Assembly (NCBI GenBank): GCA_019421105.1
Contig: JAHZFY010000012.1
Location: 5,675 to 20,366 of the forward strand
Direction of reading: 5' to 3'
From: a bacterium
GTDB taxonomy: Bacteria > Bacillota_I > Bacilli_A > RFN20 > CAG-826
DNA length: 14,692 bases
The notes beneath the pieces were generated by a model. It did not search any database, was not told the DNA's origin, and saw nothing but the letters and a program-made list of their open reading frames with translations. Made by a program: the position numbers and the translations under genes. This document shows, piece after piece, positions 1 to 8,031 of this stretch (positions within the stretch are counted from its first letter, which is position 1; every line of letters starts with the position of its first letter).

Positions 1-334
1 CTTTATCACCATGTTTTAATAAAGCTCTATAGACCGCCATGTTGGCTTGAGAGCCAGAATGAGGTTGAACATTTGCGTATTTAACATTGAATAATTGGCA
101 TAATCTTTGTCTTGCTAATTCTTCGACGACATCAACATTTTGACAGCCACCATAATAACGTCTTTTAGGATAGCCTTCAGCGTATTTATTAGTCATGATG
201 CTTCCAGTGGCTTGCAAAACAGCATTGGAAACAAAGTTTTCACTTGCGATTAATTCGATATGATATTGTTGACGATTGGTTTCATCTTCAATCGCCTTAT
301 ATACTTCAAAATCTACTTCTTTTAATGTTTTCAT
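1..334 (-). CDS. glyA: Serine hydroxymethyltransferase, N-terminal part (runs off the left edge)
   Basis: Cytoplasmic PLP enzyme that interconverts serine and glycine with tetrahydrofolate, the main source of one-carbon units. Only the first 111 codons are present; the PLP-binding lysine and the rest of the fold lie outside the window. Visible family motifs are LIASENFVS (about residues 28-36), NKYAEGYPKRRYYGG (about 49-63) and NVQPHSGSQAN (about 89-99). These belong to the N-terminal arm and the start of the large domain and are diagnostic of SHMT. The ATG at 334 is preceded by AGAGGTGAA at a normal distance, and this binding site overlaps the TAG stop of the upstream aminopeptidase. Nine bases separate the two genes, so they are almost surely co-transcribed. 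No defect is visible in the part seen. Confidence 0.97.
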   Translation of the reverse strand, partial: MKTLKEVDFEVYKAIEDETNRQQYHIELIASENFVSNAVLQATGSIMTNKYAEGYPKRRYYGGCQNVDVVEELARQRLCQLFNVKYANVQPHSGSQANMAVYRALLKHGDK

Positions 335-343
335 ATTTCACCT

Positions 344-1573
344 CTAGATGGCCCAGTTACCATCTTTAAAAATATTTATTATTTCACCATTGCTTTTATG
401 ACCGATGATATTTAAATCTTTTGTTCCAATCATAAAGTCAACGTGAATCATAGAATCATTAACACCCATTTCATTAAATTGTTCTTTGCTATATTTTTCA
501 TAATCTTTAATACAATTTGAAAAGCCCATGCCTAAAGCTAAATGGCAAGAGGCATTTTCATCATACAAGGTGTTAAAAAATAATATGCCAGTGTTATTGA
601 TTGGAGAATCAAATGGTACTAGAGCAACTTCACCTAAATAAGCTGCGCCTTCATCCATAGCGATCATTTGTTTTAATAACGCTTCATTAGTTCTTGCTTT
701 AACTTCCACTGCTTTGCCATTTTCAAATCTGATTGAAAAATCTTCGATGAGTTGTCCTTGATACGATAATGGTTTGCTTGAATATACGATACCTTCCGCT
801 TTTCCTTTGATTGGAGTTGTAAAGCATTCTTCACTTGGAATATTAGGAGAATATTCAATGTTTGTTCCTAAAGTTTTTTCGCTTCCCGCTAACCAATTAG
901 CGTCTTTATTTAACCAAACTTTAAAATCAGTACCATTGCTTGATTGATAATGTAAATAATCTAAATCTAAACTATTTAAAAGAGCGATTTTTTCTTTTAA
1001 ATTCGCGTTATGATTAGCCCAAGATTGAATTGGATTATCATTATAAGCTCTAGAGGTTTTTAAAATGGCTTCCCATAACATTTCAATTGCTTTTTTATTG
1101 CTTGCATTAGGGAAAACTTTTTTAGCCCATTTTAAACCTGGAACACCAGCGATGCACCATTGATATTTATTTTCTCTTTGATCGCGATAAGGTTTTAAAA
1201 TAGGATAATTTTTCATCCTTACCTTTGCCATTTTTTCTTGATCTATACCTTTTAAACCATCAGGGTCATCACTTAATAAATTAATTATGACTGGATTTGT
1301 TTTAACGTAGTGTTCTTGTCTTTTTAAATACCATTCTGGAATAGTAGTTAAAGATTCAAAACTACGGTATTTATAATCTAATTTTGTCAATTCATCGTAT
1401 TGCCATTCAACATGGACAGAATTTGCTTTTCTTTTATAGCAATACTCGACAACATAACTTGTAAAAACTGGATTTTCTAAACCAGATAAAATAATAACAT
1501 CTTGTCCTTTTTTAACATTCGCTCCACTATTGACGATCAATTGAGCGTATTTTTTTAATAATGTTTTTTTCAT
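344..1573 (-). CDS. ampS: M29-family metallo-aminopeptidase (AmpS/PepS type)
   Basis: Cytoplasmic two-metal aminopeptidase that removes N-terminal residues from peptides. The 409-residue length is normal for family M29. Metal-ligand positions known from Thermus/AmpS enzymes can be matched: Glu249 (PSEE), Glu315 (LGEVALV), His344 (CHLALG), His377 and Asp379 (IHVDF). Other family landmarks are PNIPSEE at about 243-249 and the ending ...GNWAI. An in-frame ATG lies 11 codons further upstream, but ATG 1573 is chosen because AGAGG sits 10 bases before it and the upstream ATG has no such site; the family also usually starts MKKTLLKKYAxL-like. The TAG stop lies inside the ribosome binding site of glyA, pointing to an aminopeptidase-glyA operon. 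Substrate range cannot be told from sequence. Confidence 0.93.
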   Translation of the reverse strand: MKKTLLKKYAQLIVNSGANVKKGQDVIILSGLENPVFTSYVVEYCYKRKANSVHVEWQYDELTKLDYKYRSFESLTTIPEWYLKRQEHYVKTNPVIINLLSDDPDGLKGIDQEKMAKVRMKNYPILKPYRDQRENKYQWCIAGVPGLKWAKKVFPNASNKKAIEMLWEAILKTSRAYNDNPIQSWANHNANLKEKIALLNSLDLDYLHYQSSNGTDFKVWLNKDANWLAGSEKTLGTNIEYSPNIPSEECFTTPIKGKAEGIVYSSKPLSYQGQLIEDFSIRFENGKAVEVKARTNEALLKQMIAMDEGAAYLGEVALVPFDSPINNTGILFFNTLYDENASCHLALGMGFSNCIKDYEKYSKEQFNEMGVNDSMIHVDFMIGTKDLNIIGHKSNGEIINIFKDGNWAI

Positions 1574-1596
1574 ATGTGTAAAACCTCTTTGAAAAG

Positions 1597-1605
1597 ATTT
1601 TAACA
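1597..1605 (-). promoter_or_regulatory. Candidate extended -10 promoter for ampS-glyA
   Basis: On the minus strand the sequence TGTTAAAAT gives a TAAAAT -10 box (five of six to TATAAT) with a TGn extension. No good -35 is seen at 16-18 bases. The start point would fall almost on the ribosome binding site, giving a very short leader. It is the best candidate in the gap between the YwaF-like gene and the aminopeptidase, but it is weak. Confidence 0.35.
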
Positions 1606-1694
1606 CCGATTGAATTAAAAAAGAAACAAATTGAATTAATTTATATAAAATTAAATATAGACCAATTTTCTTATGAAACTATGGATTTTAACAA

Positions 1695-2594
1695 TTAAGC
1701 GCCTATAGCAACCCTGTTTTTGCTTTTTATAATTAAAATAATTTTTCTAATTCCAAAATGAATAAAATAAATAATTATGGCTAATAAGGTGAAAGATATT
1801 AAATATAAAGCATAATTTAAAACCCAACCAAGTTTTAGCCAAATAAGAGAATAAACTGGCATCGTAGAAACAATAAATGGAGAAATATAAAAACATCCTG
1901 CAGCATCTGGATCTTTTAAAGAAGTATTATAAACATCTTTAATTAAAGAGCCATCAGTTGTTGCAAAGTTTACCCCGCCGGTATAATGCAAAGTAACATT
2001 GATTAATTGAGCGATAACCGTCAATCCAAAAAAGATGCATATCGAACCAATTAAAGGTTTATAAGTCTTTTTTAAATCGTAAGCAATTGGTTTATGGACG
2101 ATGGCGATAATGGAAATTTGCATGATTAAAATATGCCATAAAAAAGATCTGAATGTATCAAATGGATTGCTCCATCTACATAATTGCTTTTGTCCAAATA
2201 ACAACGGGAAAAGCCCACTTATAAAACAATAAATACCGATATAATAAAAGAATGGTTCTCTAACCTTTTCGTTTTTAATAAAAGGAATAATCAAGCAAAA
2301 ATATATTGGAATAGAACAAAATTGGAAAGGGAAACTAGAAAAATCATAAAATCCTAACCTTACATACCTATTTACTTCATGATATATTTCTAAACCTAAA
2401 AAAACTAAGCCATAGCAAAATAATAAAACGTTAATGAATTTTAAATTTTTGTTATATTTTTTTATGATAAAAATTAACGCCACTAAACTGATCGCTCCAA
2501 ATATTAAGCATAGTATAGGCATTAAACTCCATGGTTTAATTGCAGGTATATCTCTATCGCCTGCTTTCAATATAAATTGAGCAAAGTTAAACAT
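1695..2594 (-). CDS. YwaF/TMEM164-like integral membrane protein
   Basis: A 299-residue polytopic membrane protein with about seven to eight hydrophobic segments (near residues 24-45, 54-71, 90-106, 116-134, 152-170, 181-202, 237-256 and 260-283). Segment order and the FPFQFCSIPIYF stretch (about 87-98), followed by a conserved-looking WH (about 153-154), recall the YwaF family (TIGR02206), related to TMEM164. The bacterial members have no firmly known biochemical role. There is no signal peptide and no soluble domain. The ATG at 2594 has no Shine-Dalgarno sequence before it; a promoter-like element ends only nine bases upstream, so the message may be nearly leaderless. The gene follows the broken malK on the same strand, but nothing ties it to sugar uptake. 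Family assignment is by pattern only and moderate. Confidence 0.7.
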   Translation of the reverse strand: MFNFAQFILKAGDRDIPAIKPWSLMPILCLIFGAISLVALIFIIKKYNKNLKFINVLLFCYGLVFLGLEIYHEVNRYVRLGFYDFSSFPFQFCSIPIYFCLIIPFIKNEKVREPFFYYIGIYCFISGLFPLLFGQKQLCRWSNPFDTFRSFLWHILIMQISIIAIVHKPIAYDLKKTYKPLIGSICIFFGLTVIAQLINVTLHYTGGVNFATTDGSLIKDVYNTSLKDPDAAGCFYISPFIVSTMPVYSLIWLKLGWVLNYALYLISFTLLAIIIYFIHFGIRKIILIIKSKNRVAIGA

Positions 2595-2603
2595 AACTTT
2601 TAT

Positions 2604-2631
2604 ATACTAACATAATAATAATTTAAAGCAA
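2604..2631 (-). promoter_or_regulatory. Candidate promoter of the YwaF-like gene
   Basis: Minus strand: TTGCTT (2626-2631), 16-base spacer, TAGTAT (2604-2609) with a TGT extension just before the -10 box. The predicted start point is about three bases before the ATG at 2594, which fits the lack of a ribosome binding site. The same TGnTAGTAT arrangement occurs in front of the tRNA pair in this window. Confidence 0.45.
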
Positions 2632-2670
2632 TAAAATGTTCTTTTTGACACTAAAAAGTCTATAATTACT

Positions 2671-3879
2671 TTATTTTTTAGCCTTAATTTTCTTATATTT
2701 AGTATAGATGAGCATGCTATTGTAATAATCAGGATTTTTGATGCATTTTAGATATATTGTTTCTTGTTTATTGTTTTTACAAATCAAAAGCATATCATCA
2801 TTTAAATCATAGATTTTTTCTACCAAGAAATATTTATTTTTAGAAAATAATTTATCGTTGCTAATCAAATAATAATCTAAACCAATCTTTTGGATATTAG
2901 TGTTTATAATATTTTGTTTTACTACCTCATCAATAGATAAAATGTTTTTATGTTCATCACAAATCACAACATCGTTTTTATTTATAAATACCGATGCAGT
3001 TTTTTTATCTTTTAAATCAATATCTCTTACAAATGTAAATCTTTCATTTGTCTTATCTTGTTTTGCAAAATATATGAATTCATTATCATTATTTTCTTTT
3101 GCTAAGATTTTAGCTTTAAAAGATATGCAATCTTTTATTTTATCTAGACTAAATTGATCGTTTTTAATACGGATATAACCTTTAAAATCTTTTTCATAAT
3201 TTTCTTTAACGATCTTTTTATTTAAATTATCTATGTTAAATTGATCATCGATTTTAACACCATTGTCTAATATAGATATTTTTGCAGGTAAATAGTTATA
3301 ATCGTTTGTTTGCAATATGGATTCGCCTTTTAAATTAAATAAGTGAATCTTATTTGTATCGATTTTTAAATACGCGCGTTTTAAATCTTTTTCAGTTATG
3401 TTTAATCTTAAGGCGGCTAATGTCGAATCCTCTTTTCCAGCCATTTTAAAATATATCAATGTTTCATTTCCTAACTTTTCAACAAGTTCAATATTTGTAA
3501 CATCAATATCATAATTGCTGATGTCACCTAAATAAAAATCGCTTGGTCTTATTCCAATGAATATTTCTTCATCTTCATAACCATCCATCATCTTGTTGAG
3601 AGTTTTTTCTTCTAGTTTTATTTTTAAGTCATCCCCTAATGTCACATAACCATCATGATAGACACCTTTAAATATATTCATCTGTGGAGAACCTAAAAAT
3701 GTCGCGACGAATATGTTATTAGGATGTTCATAGATATTTGTCGGTGTATCTACTTGTTGGATTATTCCATCCTTCATCACTACGATTCTATCACCCATTG
3801 TCATCGCTTCGGTTTGATCGTGAGTGACATAAATAAATGTTCCTTTTATGTCTTTATGCAATTTTGAGATTTCACTTCT
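2671..3879 (-). pseudogene. malK: malK 3' fragment: rest of ATPase domain, regulatory domain and long extra C-terminus
   Basis: Continuation of the maltodextrin ABC ATPase after a frameshift. In this frame the family sequence resumes at RSEISKLHKDIKG and includes the switch histidine in YVTHDQTEAM, the MGDRIVVMKDG strand and the region leading into the MalK regulatory (TOBE-like) domain (FLGSPQMN, IGIRPSD, HLFNLKGE). MalK proteins usually stop about there, near 370 residues in total. This frame instead runs on for roughly 215 more residues rich in Lys, Asn, Asp and Ile, with no family I recognise. The reading frame is open from about 3882 to the TAA at 2671; a TTG at 3861 is the earliest start candidate, but no ribosome binding site supports separate translation. 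With the 5' fragment missing its D-loop, this part cannot act as an ATPase. It could be retained as a regulatory remnant, or the break could be a sequencing error. Confidence 0.85.
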
Positions 3880-4373
3880 TGATTAGATAAAGGTTCATCA
3901 AATAAAAATACTTTTAAATTTCTAATTAAACATCTTCCTAATGCGACCCTTTGTCTTTGACCACCCGATAATTCTTTTGGCTTGCGGTTTAATAATTCTT
4001 CAATGCCTAAAAGTTTAGATACTTCCTCCACTCTTTTTTTAATTTCATCTTTGGCAACATGATGACATTTTAAAGAATAAGATAAATTATCAAAGACGCT
4101 CATATGAGGATATAAAGCATAATTTTGAAAGACCATCGCGATATCTCTATCTTTTGGTTCTAAATTATTCACTAATTTATCATTTATAAAAATTTTGCCA
4201 CTAGTTATTTCTTCTAAACCCGCAATCATTCTTAAAGTCGTAGCCTTACCACATCCAGAAGGACCAACAAAAACGATAAATTCACCATCCTTAATGTCTA
4301 AACTAAACTCTTTAACGGCTTTGACTCCACCTTTATAAACTTTACAAACATCAACTAATTTTACACCTGACAT
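3846..4373 (-). pseudogene. malK: malK 5' fragment: nucleotide-binding domain cut at the D-loop
   Basis: N-terminal part of the MalK/MsmK-type ATPase that would energise the MalFG permease. It shows the Walker A region (GPSGCGKAT, 37-45), Q-loop (VFQNYALYPHM, 81-91), ABC signature (LSGGQRQRVALGR, 135-147) and Walker B (VFLFDEP, 155-161). After LSN (162-164) the usual LDAKLR D-loop is gone and 11 out-of-frame residues lead to a stop at 3846. Lined up with the family, about 25 bases (nine codons replaced by two bases) are missing at 3880/3881. A second lesion is Ala44 in Walker A, where Ser/Thr normally binds Mg; the codon is GCT rather than TCT. The start is well supported: AAAGGA seven bases before the ATG, four bases after the malG stop. 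The gene keeps its proper operon place, so loss looks recent or artefactual. Confidence 0.88.
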
Positions 4374-4377
4374 ATAT

Positions 4378-5214
4378 TTATCCTTTCACGGCCCCACTTG
4401 TTAGACCATTAACCATATTTTTAACTAATAAGAAATATAAAACGACGATCGGAACAGCAATAAATACCGAACCTGCGGCAAATCTTGCAAATTCTTCTTG
4501 CCCTAATTGAATCAAACCTACCGCTACTGTCCAATTATTTTTATCGATCAATAATAATTTAGGTAAGATGAAATCGCTCCAAGGCCAAGTAAATGCGGTT
4601 AAAGCTGTATAGACGATAATTGGTTTTGCAAGAGGTAATGTAATCGTTAAAAAGATTCTAAAATTTGATGCTCCATCTAACTTAGCGGCCTCATAAATCG
4701 ATTGAGGTATCGTATCAAAAAAGCCTTTTTGCACTAAATATCCCATAGGCGCAGTACATGAATAAATCAAAATTAGTCCCCATAGATTATTAACAAAGTT
4801 AAATTGTGTCATCAATAAATAAATAACAGTCATTCCCATAAAAGATGGAAACATAGATAATACTAATGTTATCTTCATTAAAGGACGTCTAGCTTTAAAT
4901 TGGAAATAAGAAATTACATAAGCTGTTCCAATGATTAAAATGGTTGAAAAAATGCAATTCATCACCGCGATAAACAAAGTATTTAAAAGCCATTTTGGGT
5001 AATTATATAATCCAACATCAGTAAACAGTTTGACGAAGGCTTGAAAAGAATATTCTTTAGGAAAGAATCCACCAAAGTCATATAAACTTCCCGTCTTAGA
5101 AAAGCTTGCCATTATTATCCAAAGACACGGAAATAAAAATACGAATACCATCAATATCAAAAGGCAATATGTCCATAAATAGGATAAAATTCGTTTAATT
5201 TTAACATTTTTCAT
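4378..5214 (-). CDS. malG: Maltodextrin ABC transporter permease, MalG type
   Basis: Inner permease subunit of a CUT1 carbohydrate ABC importer; it pairs with MalF to form the membrane channel. The 278 residues hold six hydrophobic segments (about 14-35, 76-100, 113-133, 143-160, 198-216 and 250-265). The cytoplasmic EAA loop, which docks onto the ATPase, is clear: EAAKLDGASNFRIFLTITLP at 175-194. The C-terminus NMVNGLTSGAVKG is typical of MalG. The ATG at 5214 overlaps the malF stop by four bases (ATGA), a classic translational-coupling arrangement, and the stop is four bases before malK. Sequence and operon position agree, so function is secure; the exact sugar (maltose, maltodextrin or a related glucan) is inferred from the adjacent GH13 enzyme. 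Confidence 0.94.
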   Translation of the reverse strand: MKNVKIKRILSYLWTYCLLILMVFVFLFPCLWIIMASFSKTGSLYDFGGFFPKEYSFQAFVKLFTDVGLYNYPKWLLNTLFIAVMNCIFSTILIIGTAYVISYFQFKARRPLMKITLVLSMFPSFMGMTVIYLLMTQFNFVNNLWGLILIYSCTAPMGYLVQKGFFDTIPQSIYEAAKLDGASNFRIFLTITLPLAKPIIVYTALTAFTWPWSDFILPKLLLIDKNNWTVAVGLIQLGQEEFARFAAGSVFIAVPIVVLYFLLVKNMVNGLTSGAVKG

Positions 5215-6569
5215 CTGAAAGTATCCTCCTTTCGATATGCTGGTGATTTAACATAAATAATCAATGAAATCGATGATGTTATCAAAAAGATAATCAAAGA
5301 TATAGCCGCGCCAATTGAATAGTATTTGTTATCGATTGATAATCTATAAAGCCAGTTGATCAATAAATCTGTGTCGCTAGCTAAAAAATAATCATCACTA
5401 ACAACTGTCGGTCTTAAAAAATAAAAGACACCAAAGTTATTAAAATTACCAATGAAGGAGGTTATCAAGGTAGGTGTTGTGGCAAATACAACAAAAGGCA
5501 AGGTTATATCTTTGAATTGTTTGAAATTGCTAGCACCATCGATTTTGGCGGCTTCATATAAATCATTGCTGATATTGCTTAATATTCCTGTGGCTAATAA
5601 CATGACACTAGGTATAGTTAACCAAGCATTGACAAATAAACCAATTATTCTTGCATACCAAGTTCCATCTTTTGAAAGAAATCCAATAGCGCTATGTCCA
5701 CTATTTTCAATCATTTGATTGATAGGTCCACCCATTGAAAACATAAACTTAAATGCAGTCAAAGTAATAAATCCTGGAATCGCATATGCTAAAATAGGAA
5801 ACAATCGCCAAAAGGCTTTTCCTTTTACTATTTTTTTATTTAATAAAATAGCGAGTAACAAACCTAAAATATAATTTAAAAATGTTGATGAAAACGCCCA
5901 TAGGATATTCCAACCTAATATCTTAAAAAATGTTGGACCAATATCGCTAATTGAAAAGATTTTATTGAAGTTTTCTAAGCCAACCCAATCCACTAATGCT
6001 GGAGGTATAATCGTATCTCCATAATTCGTAAAGGCCACTAAAATCATAAATACGATCGGTAGCACCGAAAACACTAATGAACCAAGAATAGGTAAAAATA
6101 AGACAGTCTTATAAAACTTTTTATCTAATAAATCCAATAATTCTTCTTTAAATGTTTTTAATTTGATGCCTTTTATAACATCTTGAGAGGATTTGTATGC
6201 ATCTTTAACATTGCTAATATATATGCCGATGAAAAAGATTAATAAGAATAAACTAAATAATCCTAGTAAAAGAAATATGACTGAATTATCCCCTTCTTTT
6301 CCAGTCCATGGATCTGCTTCAACAGTTCCTAAAGTAATCAAACCAACTAACCATTGAAAACCAAAAAGTGCAAAAAAGATAATCGCTAAAATCTCAATGA
6401 TTAAATATATTATTCCTTTGGTGTATTGATGATACATTATTTGTCCAGCACCCATCAAACACATCGATGCTTTGACGTTGGCGTTTGATATCTTAAAAAA
6501 GTTGACAAAAGAAATATATTTTTCTTTTATAGAGTTCAATAAATTTTTAAAGAATAATTTAAGTTTCAT
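5211..6569 (-). CDS. malF: Maltodextrin ABC transporter permease, MalF type
   Basis: First permease subunit of the CUT1 importer. The 452 residues include an N-terminal extension with two or three hydrophobic segments (about 51-80 and 97-119), then the six-helix core from about 155 to 440. The EAA loop EAAKIDGASNFKQFKDITLP is at 339-358 and contacts the nucleotide-binding subunit. GNFNNFGVFYFL (about 374-385) is a well-known MalF stretch around the sugar-binding region. Length and the extra N-terminal helices match Gram-positive MalF/MdxF proteins. The ATG at 6569 is preceded by AGGAAG, which overlaps the end of the binding-protein gene; only one base separates the two genes. The TGA stop overlaps the malG start. 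Expression is set by the operon promoter upstream of the GH13 gene. Confidence 0.94.
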   Translation of the reverse strand: MKLKLFFKNLLNSIKEKYISFVNFFKISNANVKASMCLMGAGQIMYHQYTKGIIYLIIEILAIIFFALFGFQWLVGLITLGTVEADPWTGKEGDNSVIFLLLGLFSLFLLIFFIGIYISNVKDAYKSSQDVIKGIKLKTFKEELLDLLDKKFYKTVLFLPILGSLVFSVLPIVFMILVAFTNYGDTIIPPALVDWVGLENFNKIFSISDIGPTFFKILGWNILWAFSSTFLNYILGLLLAILLNKKIVKGKAFWRLFPILAYAIPGFITLTAFKFMFSMGGPINQMIENSGHSAIGFLSKDGTWYARIIGLFVNAWLTIPSVMLLATGILSNISNDLYEAAKIDGASNFKQFKDITLPFVVFATTPTLITSFIGNFNNFGVFYFLRPTVVSDDYFLASDTDLLINWLYRLSIDNKYYSIGAAISLIIFLITSSISLIIYVKSPAYRKEDTFR

Positions 6570-6570
6570 A

Positions 6571-8031
6571 TTAACTTCCTAAAGCGTGAATCGCATCATA
6601 AATTTCCTTTGAAACTTTATCTAATCCTGCTTGGATTTTTTCTAATGTATCAAATTTATATTCGCCAGGTTTTCTTTTTGGATCAGTAGCTAAGTCTTGT
6701 AAAAATGATCCTGCAGGTGTCCAAATTTGAGCGACTCCACTGACAGAAGGCATCAAAGAAATATCACCGCTGACAACTTTATCAAATAGTTGTTTTGATA
6801 AAGAATTTGATTCGACATTAACATCATCTCGACATGGTGCAATTTGCAAAGTCTTTTCTCTTAATTTAACCATTTCATAACTGGTTGCAAAATTGATGAA
6901 AGCTAAAGAAGCATTAGGATATTTTGTATAACTAGACATCGCATACCCATTGATACCACCCATTTGTTTGCAGTTAATTGTTTCTTTGCTTGGATTATTT
7001 AAATCACCATTCGCTGGTAGTTTTGGAAAAGTGACTCCGACGATATTTTCTTCTGCCTTTTGAAGTGCTTTTTCACTAGTTAATCCTTCTTTAGTTTGAT
7101 ATTCATTTGCTAAAGCAGAAACGATGACGCTTCTAACATCAGGTGTAGTTAAAGATGCAAAATATTTACCGCTTGCCATACTTCCAGAAATAGCTAATTT
7201 TGCGCTATCATCTTGGCAAGCAACTGACATGATGCTGGCTAATTGTCTAATGATTTGACCACCTAGTTTTGCATCGTTTGCGCCTAGACCAACATCTTTT
7301 GTATTTGTGTTATTATCACCAAAAACATACGCTCCATAGCTAAATAAAAATCCACTTGAAAAATAAAAGTCATTAATCGAATATTCAAAACCGTATTGTT
7401 TTGGATTGTTTTGGTTGCGGATTTTTGAAAATTTATACAAATCCGCTAGATTTTCTACCATATCTGGAACATTGTTTTTATCTTTATCCCAAGATGTTTG
7501 CCAATCAGCTGGCAATAAATCTTTACGATAATATAAAAGTCCTGATTGAATATTTATCGGTACACCAAAAGTATAAGTAGTATTATTAACAGTGGCTTTA
7601 TATGCATTTTGGGCTTGTTCAGGAATGTGTTTTAAAGCTTCGATTTTATCGACTGGCAAAGGAGTAACATGTTTTTGATCAACATATTTCATGATGACAT
7701 CGTTTGCTTGATATAAAACATCTGGACCATAACCATAAGGACCACTATTGGCTAAATCTGCAAACTCACCTTGATTAGCATCGACTGCGGTAATGCCATA
7801 TTCTTCATATTCTTTGTTAAAAGCTTGAATCATCTCATCGAAATAACCCATTTTAATAGCGGTATCATTTTCTAAAACTTTCAGTTCAACATTTCTTTCT
7901 AATTGACCATTGAATTTAGAAAAAACTGAATCCCCACCACTAGAAGTAGTTGTTTGTGTTTTATTAACGCATCCACTCAACAACAAAGAAAACATAGCGA
8001 TAGATAAAACTATTAACTTATTATTTTTCAT
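6571..8031 (-). CDS. malE: Sugar-binding lipoprotein of the maltodextrin ABC importer (MalE type)
   Basis: Extracytoplasmic solute-binding protein that captures the sugar and delivers it to MalFG. It begins with a type II signal peptide: a basic start, a hydrophobic core and lipobox LLSGC with Cys21 as the lipidated residue, then a Thr/Ser-rich linker. The body has CUT1 binding-protein traits such as the GYGPDVLYQANDVIMKY region (about 98-114), FGVPINIQSGLLYYRKD (about 155-171) and the NGYAMSSYTKYPNASLAFINF stretch late in the protein. At 486 residues it is longer than usual (about 400-430). ATG 8031 has AAGGAG at good spacing and overlaps the end of the GH13 gene by 11 bases. The binding protein is second in the operon rather than first; maltodextrin as ligand is inferred from neighbours. 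Confidence 0.92.
   Translation of the reverse strand: MKNNKLIVLSIAMFSLLLSGCVNKTQTTTSSGGDSVFSKFNGQLERNVELKVLENDTAIKMGYFDEMIQAFNKEYEEYGITAVDANQGEFADLANSGPYGYGPDVLYQANDVIMKYVDQKHVTPLPVDKIEALKHIPEQAQNAYKATVNNTTYTFGVPINIQSGLLYYRKDLLPADWQTSWDKDKNNVPDMVENLADLYKFSKIRNQNNPKQYGFEYSINDFYFSSGFLFSYGAYVFGDNNTNTKDVGLGANDAKLGGQIIRQLASIMSVACQDDSAKLAISGSMASGKYFASLTTPDVRSVIVSALANEYQTKEGLTSEKALQKAEENIVGVTFPKLPANGDLNNPSKETINCKQMGGINGYAMSSYTKYPNASLAFINFATSYEMVKLREKTLQIAPCRDDVNVESNSLSKQLFDKVVSGDISLMPSVSGVAQIWTPAGSFLQDLATDPKRKPGEYKFDTLEKIQAGLDKVSKEIYDAIHALGS

Noticed and set aside
2640..2662. Hairpin after malK (CTTTTT/AAAAAG) as a terminator
   Set aside because: The stem is only A-T pairs and no U-run follows it on the minus strand.
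2900..3157. Plus-strand 85-codon open frame inside malK
   Set aside because: It lies fully antisense to clear malK sequence, has no ribosome binding site and has no recognisable protein features; chance frame in AT-rich DNA.
3846..3885. Programmed ribosomal frameshift joining the two malK pieces
   Set aside because: No slippery heptamer lies at the junction, and residues of the D-loop are missing altogether, so a simple shift would not restore a family-like protein.
5452..5718. Plus-strand 88-codon open frame inside malF
   Set aside because: Antisense to the conserved permease core; no supporting start signal or homology pattern.
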